Shown: positions 24,927-36,049 of the stretch, one piece after another
Numbering within the stretch: the stretch's first letter is position 1
Layout: each line of letters opens with the position of its first letter
Source of the DNA: Pogona vitticeps
Taxonomy: Eukaryota > Chordata > Lepidosauria > Squamata > Agamidae
Length of the DNA: 64,000 bases
Reading direction: 5' to 3'
Assembly: GCF_051106095.1 (NCBI RefSeq)
Contig: NC_135787.1
Coordinates: forward strand, 171,453,001 to 171,517,000
Program-made: the position numbers and the translations under genes
The notes under the pieces: model-generated
Told to the model about the DNA's origin: nothing
The model's database searches: none
The model's input: the letters and a program-made list of their open reading frames with translations, nothing else

Positions 24927-25265
24927 AGGGACGTGGTGGTGCTGCAGGCTAAACCGCAGAAGCCTGTGCTACAGAGTCAGAAGACCAGCAGTCATAAGAT
25001 CGAATCCACGCAACGGACTGAGCTCCCGTCGCTTTGTCCCAGCTCCTGCCAACCTAGCAGTTCGAAAGCATGTAAATGCGAGTAGATAAATAGGTACCAC
25101 CTCAGTGGGAAGGTAAAACGGCGTTCCCTAGTCACGCTTGCCACGTGACAATGGAAACTGTCTTCGGACAAGCGCTGACTCTACGGCTTGAAAACGGGAT
25201 GAGCACCGCCCCCTAGAGTTGGACACGACTTGACTGAAAATGTCAAGGGGAACCTTTTTTTACCA
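24927..25265 (+). mobile_element. Sauria SINE, near full length
   Basis: The whole layout is present: head GGGACGTGGTGGTGCTGCAG with TAAACCGCAGAAGCCTGTGC, B-box AAGATCGAATCCACGCAACG, body TAGCAGTTCGAAAGCATGTA and GTAGATAAATAGGTACC, and the Bov-B-like 3' end AGTTGGACACGACTTGACTG with AAATGTCAAGGGGAACC. It ends in a T-rich run rather than the usual TTTACCTTTACC. A 10-base duplication GTTGGTAACA flanks it (24917-24926 and 25266-25275), which is direct evidence of retroposition. Sauria SINEs use Bov-B machinery, and Bov-B is present in this window. Divergence from the remembered consensus is moderate. Confidence 0.95.
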
Positions 25266-25275
25266 GTTGGTAACA

Positions 25276-27394
25276 CCAAGAATGTCCCTGAAGCTGTGGG
25301 GTGCCATTGCCACTCCACGTTGACCACTGCAGGATGAGATGGACAAAGGATTCACTGGATTCACCAGAAGGCAGCTTCCAAGTGGTTTTTTTTTTTGTGT
25401 GTTGTTGTTAAATTATAAATACTGAACCTGTAAGTAACATAAAACTTGATTTTGAACTTGGGTTTCCTCCATTCTGTGTGTTCCAGGCAAAGAAAACTAG
25501 CTACAAGCCACACAAAATCTCTTTGGTGGTTATTTCATTCCTTTTTCAGTAAGAGTGAGGAAAAAGGAAAAGCCAACCACAACAATTAAAAAATATATAT
25601 TGTGCAGACTTGTTCACAGTGAATTTTAATAATGAAAAGCTCATGCTGAAATAAATGTATTAGTTTTTAAAATGCCACAATATTTTGCCTTTTCTCTCTT
25701 TTCTCTCTCTTTCTTTTCTTTTTCCACTTCAGTTCTGCCAACATGTTCAGACAGCCTCAACATGGCTACTTCTTTGGAAATTAGATAGGGTATGTTTTCT
25801 TCTTTTAAGGTCCTCCCACCCCACCCCCATTCAGCTTTCCTTCTCTTGCCTTTTCAAGCCCTGTTTAATTGTATCAAAGAGCAAACAGCCAGCCAGGAGA
25901 AGAGAGAGCAGAGGATGTTTACTGAAGGCACACGCACAATCAACACAAACTGCTCCGATCACTTTTGCGGTTTAAGGTGGTTTTGTCCTATTTTTCTTTT
26001 CTTTGCATAGATCAGTAAGCATCACAGGGAGGAGGGGGAAAAACAGCAAATATGGTATAACAGAAATTACAAAAGGCCTCCTTCTTCCTTCTCATTATCT
26101 ATCCTGTGAAAGCAGAACATTCATTAAAGAAGGCCTAAACATAGAACATGATGCAGTCCTTTCAGATTTATTAATTGATTGCACACAATCACACTGACAG
26201 ATGGAGGAAGATGAACTTTATAGTTTGAATAAGAGCAAACAATGTACACACTGGCATCACTGAAGTGAATTGTCATCACGGAATATGAGCTGGTGTGATG
26301 AAGTTTGTCAAGGGACAGAGGCTTTGGAACCCTGAAAGGAAACCATTTTATATGCCATCATCATGTTAGAATTGCTGGACATCATAGCTATTCAGCATTG
26401 TCTCTAGAACTTTCCAGAGCCTTCAGAGGGAGGTTAAACAATCCCTGGTTGCTGTCTCTGATGGGAATTAAACTTTATGGGAACCGTGGTTCCTGTCAAA
26501 AGCAGAAACACTTTCTCTGTTTCCTCTTTCTCTTTGCCCTATTACTTCTTTTACTACTACAAAAAGCACATGCGACATCACTACATTATGGGTTTCATTG
26601 TCCTAGACATTTAAATGAAGCGAAGCCAGGGAAATCACATCAACAGCATGGAAAAATTAATGTTTTATGCTATCACTCTCAGAAAGTGTCATCCTCTGCC
26701 ATGCTGTCTGAAAATTCTTCAAACTCTACTTTAAAAATGTAACTTTACCAAGCTCTGGGTCACCTGCATTTTGTAGTACTACAAGTAAGAACTATAAAGA
26801 ACTATAAAGAGCTACTAGCTGAGTGCTAGCTGATGGTGCCACTTTCATTATTAGCCATGCAACTCTTACTGTATCTATTTTTACTCGTATGTTTTGGTGA
26901 AAATGAATATTATTTCCTTTTGAAAGCTTTACCAGTTTAGGAATCAGTTTGTTTCTATTATTTGGTTCCTTTTTTTATGAGGGGGACCCATAGCTTAGCA
27001 TTAGGAGGCAACCTACACATTTCTGCTGCTTAAGATAGGAATGAGGACAATACCATGCACCAGTCACGGAAGCCCTTTGTCCCAGTAAGTTCTGGTTAAC
27101 ACACTGAATGAGGCATATAGTGTTGGCACCTTCTTCCCCCAGCCTTCTCCCCACAAAAGGTCATCATTGCCATAATACCCATGCCTACCTTACTCATCTA
27201 CCCCAAATGAAGAGGACATGGTTGCACCTACCTCCAATTCCTGCATGCGTACACAGGAGAGGGAGAAGGCCATTGCGGTGGTGGGCAGCAGTATCCACAC
27301 CATAAGAGAAGGAGGTGGCACCCTTGTGCCTGCTTACAGAAAGGCAGGAGGATCTGGCTGTGCCAGCAGTGAAAATGCTATTGCCTTCACAGAG
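25276..27394. other. No recognised feature
   Basis: Includes T-rich and pyrimidine-rich stretches at about 25690-25735. The frame at 26305-26742 (145 codons) and frames at 25685-26010 and 27108-27454 show no domain. Confidence 0.45.
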
Positions 27395-27643
27395 GAGTCT
27401 TGTGGGGCAGTGGTTAAACTGCAGTGCTGCAGTCAAGCTCTGCTCACAACCTGAGTTTGATCCCAGTGGGTTCAGGTCGCAAGTTCGAGGTTGACTCAGC
27501 CTTCTGTCTTTCTGGGGTCAGTAAAACGAGTACCAGCTCACTGGGAGGCAAGGTGTGATTTGCGTAATTTTGTTGTAAACTGCTCAGAGAGTGCTCTAGG
27601 ATATGGAGCAGTATAGGTGTCAAAACAATAACAACAACCTGTT
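27395..27643 (+). mobile_element. tRNA-derived SINE with L2-like tail, copy 3
   Basis: Head CAGTGGTTAAACTGCAGTGC, B-box-like CCTGAGTTTGATCCCAGTGG, body GGTTGACTCAGCCTTCTGTC and GGTCAGTAAAACGAGTACCA, tail AACTGCTCAGAGAGTGCTCT and GTGTCAAAACAATAACAAC. This is the best preserved of the three copies. Confidence 0.8.
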
Positions 27644-27740
27644 TCCGGGCTTCCTAAAAGCCAATGTGTTTGGCCACTGTGGGAATGGGACACTAGACTT
27701 GAACTGGCCTTTCACCTGGTCTTTTGTTCTATACTTATCA

Positions 27741-29065
27741 TGTTGTTTAGTCATTTAGTCATGTCCAACTCTTCATTACCCTATGGACCAGAGCACACCA
27801 GGCCCTCCTGTCTTCCGCTGCCTCCTGAAGTTGGGTCAAATTCATGTTGGTATCTTCGATGACACTATCCAACAATCTCATCCTCTGTTTTTCACTTCCA
27901 CAGTGTATTCATAAGGGATTTGGTTTAGATTATACCTGACTAGCCCATTGGTTTTTCCTACTTTCTTCAGTTTAAGCTTGAATTTTGCTACAAGAAGCTG
28001 ATGGTCAGAGCCACAATCAGCTCCAGGCCTTGTTTTTGCTGACTGTATAGAGCTTCTCCATCTTTGGCTGTAGAGAATATAATCAATCTGATTTCGGTAT
28101 TGCTCATTTGGTGATGTCCATGTGTAGAGTCGCCTCTTGTTTTGTTGGAAAAGAGTGTTTGTGATGACCAGCTTGTTCTCTTGACAAAACTCTATTAGCC
28201 TTTGCCCTGCTTTGTTCTGAACTCCAAGGCCAAACTTACCTGTTGTTCCTTTTATCTCTTGACTCCCTACTTTAACATTCCAGTCCCTTATAATGAGAAG
28301 AACATCTTTCTTTGGTGTCAGTTCTAGAAGGTGTTGTAAGTCTTCATAGAATTGGTCAATTTTAGCCTCTTCAGCATCGGTGGTTGGTGCATAAACCTGA
28401 ATTACTGTGATGTTGAAAGGTCTGCCTTGAATTCGTATTGAAATCATTCTATCATTTTTGAGATTATATCCCATTACAGCTTTTCCCACTCTTTTGTTGA
28501 TTATGAGGGCTACTCCATTTCTTCTACGGGCTTCTTGCCCACAATAGTAGATATGGTAATCATCTGAATTGAATTCGCTCATTCCCATCCATTTTAGTTC
28601 ACTGACGCCCAGGATGTCAATGTTTATTCTTGCCATCTCCTGTTTGACCACATCCAGCTTACCAAGGTTCATAGATCTTACATTCCAGGTTCCTATGCAG
28701 TATTCTTCTTTGCAGCATCAGACTTTCCTTACACTTCCAAGCACGTCCACAGCTGAGTGTCCTTTCGGCTTTGGCCCGAACACTTCATTAGCTCTGGAGC
28801 TTCTTGTACTTGTTCTCCACTCTTCCTCAGTAGCATGTTGGATGCCTTCCGAACTGAGGGTCCCATCTTCCAGCATCATATCTTTTAGCCTTTTGTTTCT
28901 CTTCATGGGGTTTTCTTGGCAAAGATACTGGAATGGCTTGCCAGTTCCTGCTCCAGGTGGATTGCATTTAGTCAGAACTCTCCACTACGTTCTGTCTGTC
29001 TTGGGTGTCCCTGCATGGCATAGCCCATAGTTTCTCTGAGTTACTCAAGCCCCTTCACCATGACA
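27741..29065 (-). mobile_element. Bov-B LINE with internal deletion
   Basis: Minus strand. The 5' region (28680-29065) and endonuclease (27896-28672) are joined directly to the 3' terminus (27741-27895, plus view GTTGTTTAGTCATTTAGTCA then CCAGGCCCTCCTGTCTTCCG). All of the reverse transcriptase and the following region, roughly 2 kb in a complete element, is missing. At the join the minus strand reads AAAAACAGAGGATGAG. ACAGA is expected at both original positions, so the deletion probably used a short microhomology. The copy cannot move itself. Confidence 0.9.
27878..28672 (-). CDS. Bov-B AP-like endonuclease, 264 codons, no RT
   Basis: This is the N-terminal endonuclease of Bov-B ORF2, which nicks target DNA to prime reverse transcription. 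From the N-terminus: MNLGKLDVVKQEMARINIDI, GVSELKW with the metal-binding Glu (about residue 20), YYCGQEARRRNGVALIINKR, ITVIQVYAPTTDAEEA, a DWN block in IIRDWNVKVGSQEI, FGLGVQNKAGQRLIEFCQEN, LYTWTSPNEQYRNQIDYIL with the conserved QIDYIL, and GADCGSDHQLLVAKFKL with the catalytic SDH. All the usual catalytic motifs are present and there is no internal stop, so this copy is unusually open for a dead LINE. It ends at a stop a few residues past the deletion joint (VEVKNRG). In complete elements the frame extends upstream of this Met. No host promoter is visible, and it is most likely not expressed. Confidence 0.85.
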   Translation of the reverse strand: MNLGKLDVVKQEMARINIDILGVSELKWMGMSEFNSDDYHIYYCGQEARRRNGVALIINKRVGKAVMGYNLKNDRMISIRIQGRPFNITVIQVYAPTTDAEEAKIDQFYEDLQHLLELTPKKDVLLIIRDWNVKVGSQEIKGTTGKFGLGVQNKAGQRLIEFCQENKLVITNTLFQQNKRRLYTWTSPNEQYRNQIDYILYSQRWRSSIQSAKTRPGADCGSDHQLLVAKFKLKLKKVGKTNGLVRYNLNQIPYEYTVEVKNRG

Positions 29066-29960
29066 AGGCAGCAATCCATGAAGGGGATACTTATCTTACC
29101 TCAGATTAACATTGAAGGAAGGGATGCAAGCTCAGTTTACCAGTGTGGTTTCTCAACAAGCTATGATCATTATATCTATAGAAAGAGATTATTCAAACAT
29201 TTATGTGTGGCTTTGTGTGAATTAATGAGGTGGCAATATATAAACCAGTAGTTTATAAGAGAAACTCATAAAATATGTAATATACTCTGCATCTATGGGC
29301 TACATTAAAAAAAGGCTTTCTCCTTTTTTCTGCTATATTTTAATGTATTGATTCTATGCTAAGAATGCAAAGCTGGGGATCAAATATAGTGACAAAAATC
29401 ACACTCTCTTTTACATTTGCAGGCCATTCAGATTTCCTGTCCCTATTGTCACTTCCTTTTAATTTCCCATTGAAATACTAGACTTCTTAAAGCAGGGGAA
29501 GAGATTAAAGTTTGGTTAGGATTAGATGATGTGTGTGTGTGAAGGGGTTTATGGGGAAAAAACCCCATAATTCCCTGTTTCCTAGGGAAGGTTCTCCAGA
29601 ATAACGTAGTCAATAGTTCATACATTGTAGGAATTCAGAGCAAAGTTATGAAAAACAGACCATATTCTCAAATAGGAGAAAATTGTCCAGTGCTGAAATT
29701 GGGCAAAGCTGAGTTCATTATTCAACACATTATTTAACGGAGATAAGAGAACACAAGATAATCTATTAGATACTTGGAATGGTGTTACTTTCAGCATATT
29801 TTTGGCATGGATCCGTCTCAAATGTTTTCACTCAGAATATCACTGTATTATGGGAAAGAGACCAGAATTTTATGTGGTATGACTGTCCCAATCAAGTAAT
29901 CTTTGTTACATCTCAAGACTCGTTACTAGATGAAATGCATCCTACCTAATGAATCTGCAT
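29066..29960. other. No recognised feature
   Basis: AT-rich; frame 29618-29821 (minus) is chance. Confidence 0.5.
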
Positions 29961-30085
29961 GTTTGAATTCAGAAGCCGGAAGGAATGATTGGTTAGTGAC
30001 AGTCATCCCAGGCCAGAAGGTCCCTCCCAGCTGCACAAAATACAGCCATGACACATGAGGTTGCAAAAACCCCAACAGAAACAAG
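29961..30085 (-). repeat. Unclassified dispersed repeat, family A, partial copy
   Basis: Shares GAATTCAGAAGC, TGACAGTCATCCC and GGTCCCTCCCAGC with the reversed copy at 46338-46612, and in the opposite orientation with 41472-41755. Only part of the unit is present. Confidence 0.6.
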
Positions 30086-30599
30086 AATTTGAAGAAAATG
30101 CAGAAATGCACTGCAACTGAAGTACAGAAAGATATTTCATATGGGGACAAACTTTGTTTTGTTTATATTTTAATTTAAATATCGCCTGTTGTAACTGACA
30201 GTTTTGGATCAGCCAAAATTCCAGAATTCTTACATTGTCTGAGTTCTGATGACGACAGGAAGTCATAGGAGGTTTAGTGTATTGATGGTTGACAGGTATG
30301 TACCATGTCCATGACACAATATAGAAAAAAGAAACACAGAGACATCCTCACATCCTGGGAAGCCTTGTGAGCCCATTTGAATATGGCCCTTGAAGTTTGG
30401 TGTTGAGAGGCTGGCCAGCCCTGCCTCTCAGCCTAGCCTCCCTATACTGAACCCACAAGGGAGGAATGGAATGCCCACCCACCCAAGGATGTGGAAACTG
30501 TTATGTACTGAGTGGCACACATGCCTCTCTCTGATCAAGTCAGCATGTAACAAGAAGTTTGTGAGTTCAGGATTTTATGGCTGAAATCCTTTTACGCAT
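30086..30599. other. No recognised feature
   Basis: Frames at 30003-30317 and 30390-30584 are chance. Confidence 0.5.
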
Positions 30600-30835
30600 C
30601 TCTGTTGACACAACAGAATGACATCGTTGTTAGTGGCAAATCACCACTGATTAAACGGAAATGGCTGCTGATTAAAGGTGATTTCTAGATCTACACAACT
30701 CATACACAATGTGAAGAAACTGCATGCTCCCCAAAGAAAACCTTTAATCAGCAGTGATTTGTTGCTGATCATGGCATCATAACCATTACACCCTGGGAGC
30801 TCCACAACAGGATTTTAGCCTGTAGCTTCTGTCTG
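30600..30835 (-). repeat. Unclassified dispersed repeat, family B, copy 2
   Basis: Reverse complement aligns with 9843-10030. It carries three copies of a GATTAAA/TTTAATC motif, one within AAAACCTTTAATCAGCAGTG, and ends ACAACAGGATTTTAGCC on the plus strand. Confidence 0.55.
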
Positions 30836-33284
30836 TGTTCATGGCTGCCACTAACCTAATGCCATGCCACTCCTGGTTTAACATACAAACCTGTTTTATA
30901 CAACAAATTTACCACCCAATAAATATAACACTCTTAATTCATGCTTCCTGGTTTAACAAATTATAACGCAATTTATCCTTTGGCTAGCATACTGCACTGC
31001 AGTTCTAATGTTAACATGTGTGCAACATCATGTCCGTAGGGAAATTGTGTACCAAAAGTCATACGTTTAAAGGATAAAGCTTTTGTGTAAACTGCATGGA
31101 AGAATATGCAGAAGTTTCCATAGAAACCTTTAAAAATTATTCACTCACAAACAGAAGCAGGAGAGTAGAATGAACTTGTGTTTTGAAAGAGAGATAAAAG
31201 CAAAATAGGCACATGTATCCTTCCCCAGGTATATCCTGACATAACTCACATCGTCCAGCGTCACCGCAGCTTGTTCTTTGACTCATTGTAACATAAAAAT
31301 AAGGGCCCTGGGTGTGCTCTCAGTACCAAATTTCAGCTCCCAAAATCACCAAGCCAGCATGGTCACTTTTCCAAGCTTTGATTTTTGCGCATAAATGGGC
31401 TTTTAAAGTTCCTTTCTCATACAGTAGCTGTTTTATTACTCAGTATACACAGAGATCTGCATGCACCTTAGGTCATTAGATAATCTGCTCTATTCATGAT
31501 GCCAGTGACTTGCAGTCAGCATTCCTGGATCTTTCAACAGAGTCTCCCATGGGTGAGAACAATGGCTTGTGGAGAAATCCTATTTCTGTGCAGAACTGCC
31601 TATATCACACAATTCGCAGATTGCACAAATTATATAAACGATTGCTGCTTTGTTTAAGAATATGAAGCACTAAATGGGTTGCTGACATCTTTTTTTAACA
31701 ATCACCAAGTCATTCTGTGCTCTCTGTGTGTGCATAGGTGCTTATCTTCTCAAAGGAAAGACCATCAGAAACATGAAGTGCAAATTACAGAAATCTCAAA
31801 GAGGAAAAGAGAACACTGCCTTACCCTCAGTTGGGCTTTACTATTACTTGTCAAAGCATCTCATTATGTTGAGGTAGCCAAAACTGGCAAAAGTGAGGCA
31901 TTTAGTGAGTATTCTTTCCATCCCCAGGCATGGTACCTATCTCCATCTCTGTCTCACTAACATAAAAATCATTGGCTAGTATCCTAATTTCTAAACACAG
32001 GGTGGAAAGGAAATTGCAGATATAGGCCCTGACTTCTCCAGCAGTCTCTGTGTCACATTCCTGTCCTCTCACTGGTTGGGACTGGTCATCATACAGAACA
32101 AGGAGCCTGTTGGTGCAGGAGGATGCTTATATGATTCTCCTTCTACCCAAATTTCAGGCACCTGGATACAAGCCATAATGCTTAAAGTGGTACTTGCAAC
32201 AAAATGTCATTGTATGAAGAAATCCTGTTCAGGAAGTTCTCTTCCACCCCTGCTCCCTGTTTTCTATTTTTCTGCAAAAATATGTGTGGTCATTAAGCAT
32301 GCTCAGTTATCTATTTTGAGTCCATCTTTTAAAACAATTTTTTTTCTTTGCAAAAGCTTTAGGAATCCTAATACTTTATTCTTATACATATATAGTTCCA
32401 TTTTGTCCGTTAAAAGATCAGTACCTGAAAAACTGAGATCATTATTAATAAATGGTGTACTTGATATTGTAGCTACTGGAAGTTAAAATACTGAAAAACC
32501 TTCCTTTGAAATTTAAATTCCAGGAAGGTAAATTACAAATCCCTTTATCCAATGTGAGCAAAGTCCATAAGATGGCTTTAGGTCACCTGATAAGTTTGTA
32601 AGAATGTAGAAAACCATCAGATCATGTTAAATATGTTCTAGAAGCTGTCTACATCAAAGAGGGTGCATTACTTTTGAGTTGCAGCCCCAGCCTCCTCCCT
32701 TAGTACTACTGTAAGCCACACTTGTGCAATCTTCTTCCTTTATGTCAAAAGCAATCCACTTTGCTTCCAGAGTGGAAGGATCAGACCAGATAGTGCTGTT
32801 GTTGCCTAGGGGGTGCCAGGATGTGTTCACAGGCCTCAAATTTTTTAGAGAGACTCTTTCTATGTCCCTCATTTATGCAATGAAAAGTGAACACCAGATT
32901 CACTCCAGGAGCATATGGGTTCCCTCTAAGAAATGTTATGAGTTTTAAAAACTCCTTACTTTCCCCACAGTTCCTTTTGAGGATCTTTGAAATTTACCTC
33001 AGAATTCATAAAACCAAAACATCTGTGGGAGACAAAAACACATATTTCAAAAGCGTACACAAGAACCACCTCCACCCTGAAATTTTGGACAATATGGGCA
33101 GAATAATCCAAATTTTGATGTGGGGGAAAACTGGACAACATCTGGCACAGAACTAAGTGAGAAAGAAATTTAAGGTAGAGGTTGAAGAACCTCAACAAGC
33201 TCCGTGTTTAGAGAGTGCCACCTGCATGTAATTACAAACTTTTTATTCAAATAAAAACAATGCATCTTAAAAAAATTATATCCT
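30836..33284. other. No recognised feature
   Basis: About 2.4 kb without recognised repeats. The 136-codon frame at 32076-32486 and others at 31679-31960 and 32887-33156 lack motifs. Confidence 0.45.
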
Positions 33285-34918
33285 AACAACAGAATGGTAG
33301 CACTGCAATAATTAGTGGGTCTCTCCAGGAGGGCATGGTTCCCCCTGCCCTCAAGGAGACACTCATTAGGCCCATTCGAAAGAAACCTAATTTGGCAGCG
33401 GATGAAATAGGTAATTATAGGCCCAGCACTAATGTTTCTTTTTTGAGTAACGTGGTCAAGAGGGTGGTGGCTGATTATCTCCAAGCACTCCTGGAGGAAA
33501 CTGGTGTCCTCGATACACTCCAGGCTTTAGGCTGCAGCATGTTATGGAAACAGCATTGGTCACCCTGCAGGATGACCTCCTGAGGGAGGCCGACAGGGGC
33601 AATATGTCCTTGTTGGTCCTCCTTGATATCTCAGTGGTAACCTCCTGGGGCAGCTCTCTGAGCTAGGGATCGGAGGGCTCAATATGACATGGTTCTGTTC
33701 CTTCTTGGGGAACCGTCTCCAGAGAGTGCAGCTTGGTGAGATGACTTCCACCCCGTGGAGTCTCAACTGTGGGGTTCCGCAGGGGTCAATCATCTCACCA
33801 GTGCTATTTAATATTTATAGGAGACCAATGGGCAAGGCCATCCGGAGTTGTGGGGCTTGGTGTCATCAGTATGCTGATGACACCCAGCTCTACCTCTCCT
33901 TTTCTCCAGCTGTAGTGGATGCTGTTCCGTCCCTTGAATGCTGCTTGGGGACTGTTCTGGGGTGGATGAAGGCAAATGGATTGATGTTGAATCTGGACAA
34001 GACAGAAATCTGGGCGGCCCTGGCATCAGCGGGTTGGGAAACCCCCTCTTCTCCTTTGGGGGAGCGACTCTTCCCACAGAGAAAGAGGTTCGCAGCTTGG
34101 GCATTGTAACCCAGGTGGTCCCTGCATCCCATTTCCATTTTGGGAGGATTGCCCAGCTGCGTCCCTATCTAGACACAGGGGCGCTCACGACTCTGATTCA
34201 TGCACTCATAATCTCAAGAATAGACTATGCAGTGCTCTCTACGTGGGGCTACCCTTGAGGATGATGCGGAGACTACAACTGGTCCAGAATTTGGTGGCCA
34301 CATTAATAACTGGGGTGAAGAAATTTCAGCACATCTCCCCGATTCTGGCCTCCCTTCATTGGCTACTGGTTCATTTCCGCATCAACTTTCAAGGTTATGA
34401 TGATAACATTCAAAGCTCTAAACGGTTTAGGACCTTGGTACCTAGCACAACGCCTGCTCCCAGCCAGATCTGTCCTTAATACCCATTCTTCACAGGCAGG
34501 GTGGTTGAGGGCCTTAACCTTGAAGGAGGTCCAGAGGGAAAGAAGAAGAAGCCGGGCTTTCTCGGCAGTCGCCCCCTCGCTTGTGGAAGAATCTGCCTAT
34601 GGAGATCCGCCTGACACCCTCGCTGGATGGGTTCAAATGAGCATTGAAGACTTGCCTCTTCCGCCAGGCTTTCCCTGAGCATTAAGATTTTGATATCTCA
34701 GCTTCCCTTTTATCATCCTTTTTGCCATCTGTTCATCATCCTTTTTATCATCTTTATAGCCATCTGTTTTAATTTATCCTACTAGTTATTGTACCTGTTG
34801 AATGTATGTATTACTTTATTTTTATCGTGTTTGATAGTTTGTTGTTTGTCTTGTTTTTAGCTTCCCAGTGTGGCCTGGTTGCCAGATGGTGCAGGGTATA
34901 AATCCAATAAATAAATAA
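33285..34918 (+). mobile_element. L2-clade LINE, copy 2, 5' truncated
   Basis: Starts abruptly at CTAACAACAGAATGG, equivalent to about 3580 in copy 1, and runs to the complete 3' end GCCAGATGGTGCAGGGTATA plus AATAAATA tail. It is the same subfamily and orientation as 3325-5202. It retains about 40 bases lost by copy 1 (about 33552-33591) but has its own 22-base loss near 33638. It carries several frame changes. Confidence 0.85.
33335..34680 (+). pseudogene. L2 ORF2 reverse transcriptase remnant, copy 2
   Basis: KETLIRPIRKKPNLAADEI and NYRPSTNVSFL open it. LLVLLDIS then breaks where a 22-base deletion removes the AFDTINH block with the first catalytic Asp. After it come GVPQGSIISPVLFNIY (33769-33816) and an intact CHQYADDTQLYLSF (33861-33902), and LNLDKTEI. 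The post-RT domain reads SRIDY, LPLRMMRRLQLVQN, GLGPWYLA and RAFSAV. Copy 1 keeps AFD but lost YADD; this copy is the opposite. Confidence 0.85.
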
Positions 34919-34939
34919 TAACAGATTATTCACCTGTAA

Positions 34940-34957
34940 AACACACACACACACACC
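34940..34957. repeat. Short CA array
   Basis: About nine CA units just past the L2 tail. Confidence 0.85.
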
Positions 34958-35950
34958 CCTTCTAAAACAGAAGCAATACAGTCTCCACTCTACCAATTTG
35001 TTCATCTCTGTGTCAGAATCTGGCAACTGTAGTCCATAAAAGTAACTTTTTCTGTTCTATATGTAGACAACAAGGTCTTGGTCAGCATACATTTAGAAAT
35101 GACAAGTTTCAAAGTACAAAACCTTTCAGGCAAACATCAGATTGCTTTAAAAAAATAATAATAATGACATCTGACATGTGTCAACCCACAATGCTAGGCT
35201 AGAAAAATTTTTTAAAATCTGGCATGTCCTGCTGGATGTAGCCTCCAGCAATGAGGAACAAGAAAGAAACCCACTTGTGGGCCGCCCTCAGCCCAAATGA
35301 GCCATCCCTGTCGCCACAGAACGCAACTGTTCAGCCAAAACCACTTTGTGACAAATGGAACTGTCTTGAACTGTAGAATTTCCTTTTGTGCTTTGCTTCC
35401 AAGGAGAGGGAAGGGAGGTCAGGAGGAGAGGGCGTTGAGGGAGGGAGCTGCCCACCATTCAGTACACGCCGCCACATTCTCTCCTGTCTGCTCTAGAGAC
35501 CATTGCTGGCAACCAGCCCTGGAAGCAGCAAACGGTTGGCCTTTCTAGTAATATCGAGCTGTGTGGCATCTACGGGTGTGGGGGGGGGAAGAAAGAAGTA
35601 TATTGGAGGGAGATCCCCCAGGAAAACTATTTTGCAGAACTGAAAACGCCACATCAGATGTTCTACTCATAGACGGTGTACCTAATCCTAAACTATAAGA
35701 ACATCTTTTGCATCTCTTCTGATTGCTTATCAAAGCCATTCAAGTCTTCTTGAAAATGCAAACTGTGTGTTTCCAAATTTGCAATCTTAGGTGAACCTGA
35801 AGCCCATGAGAAAGAATGTGACTTTAAACTCCTCATTATGTTGGCTAGATCACAACCTCCTATGATGTCTTTTAGAGGTTTTGGGTGGGAGGGAGCTGTA
35901 GTAAATGTCACTCAACTCAGTAACAGCCAATAGTTCCATCTCTACCTCAG
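34958..35950. other. No recognised feature
   Basis: A GC-richer patch with several CpGs lies at about 35280-35550, but no exon or repeat is recognised. A G run lies at about 35579-35588. Confidence 0.45.
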
Positions 35951-36049
35951 GTTTTTTTTTTGTGTGTGTGTCTGTGTCTGTGTCTGTGTCTGTGTCTGTG
36001 TCTGTGTGTCTGTCTGTCTGTCTGTCTGTCTGTGTGTGTGTGCGTGTGC
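35951..36049. repeat. (TG)n(TGTGTC)n(TGTC)n compound microsatellite
   Basis: Poly-T leads into TG, then TGTGTC, then TGTC units, ending in TGCG variants. The Val-Ser and Cys-Leu-Ser frames are artefacts. Confidence 0.9.

Noticed and set aside
26305-26742. 145-codon plus-strand frame
   Set aside because: No motif; a Leu-rich stretch comes from a CTTCTTTTACTA-type tract, not a clear membrane segment with context.
28569-29030. 153-codon plus-strand frame
   Set aside because: It lies antisense to the Bov-B endonuclease and 5' region and has no domain of its own.
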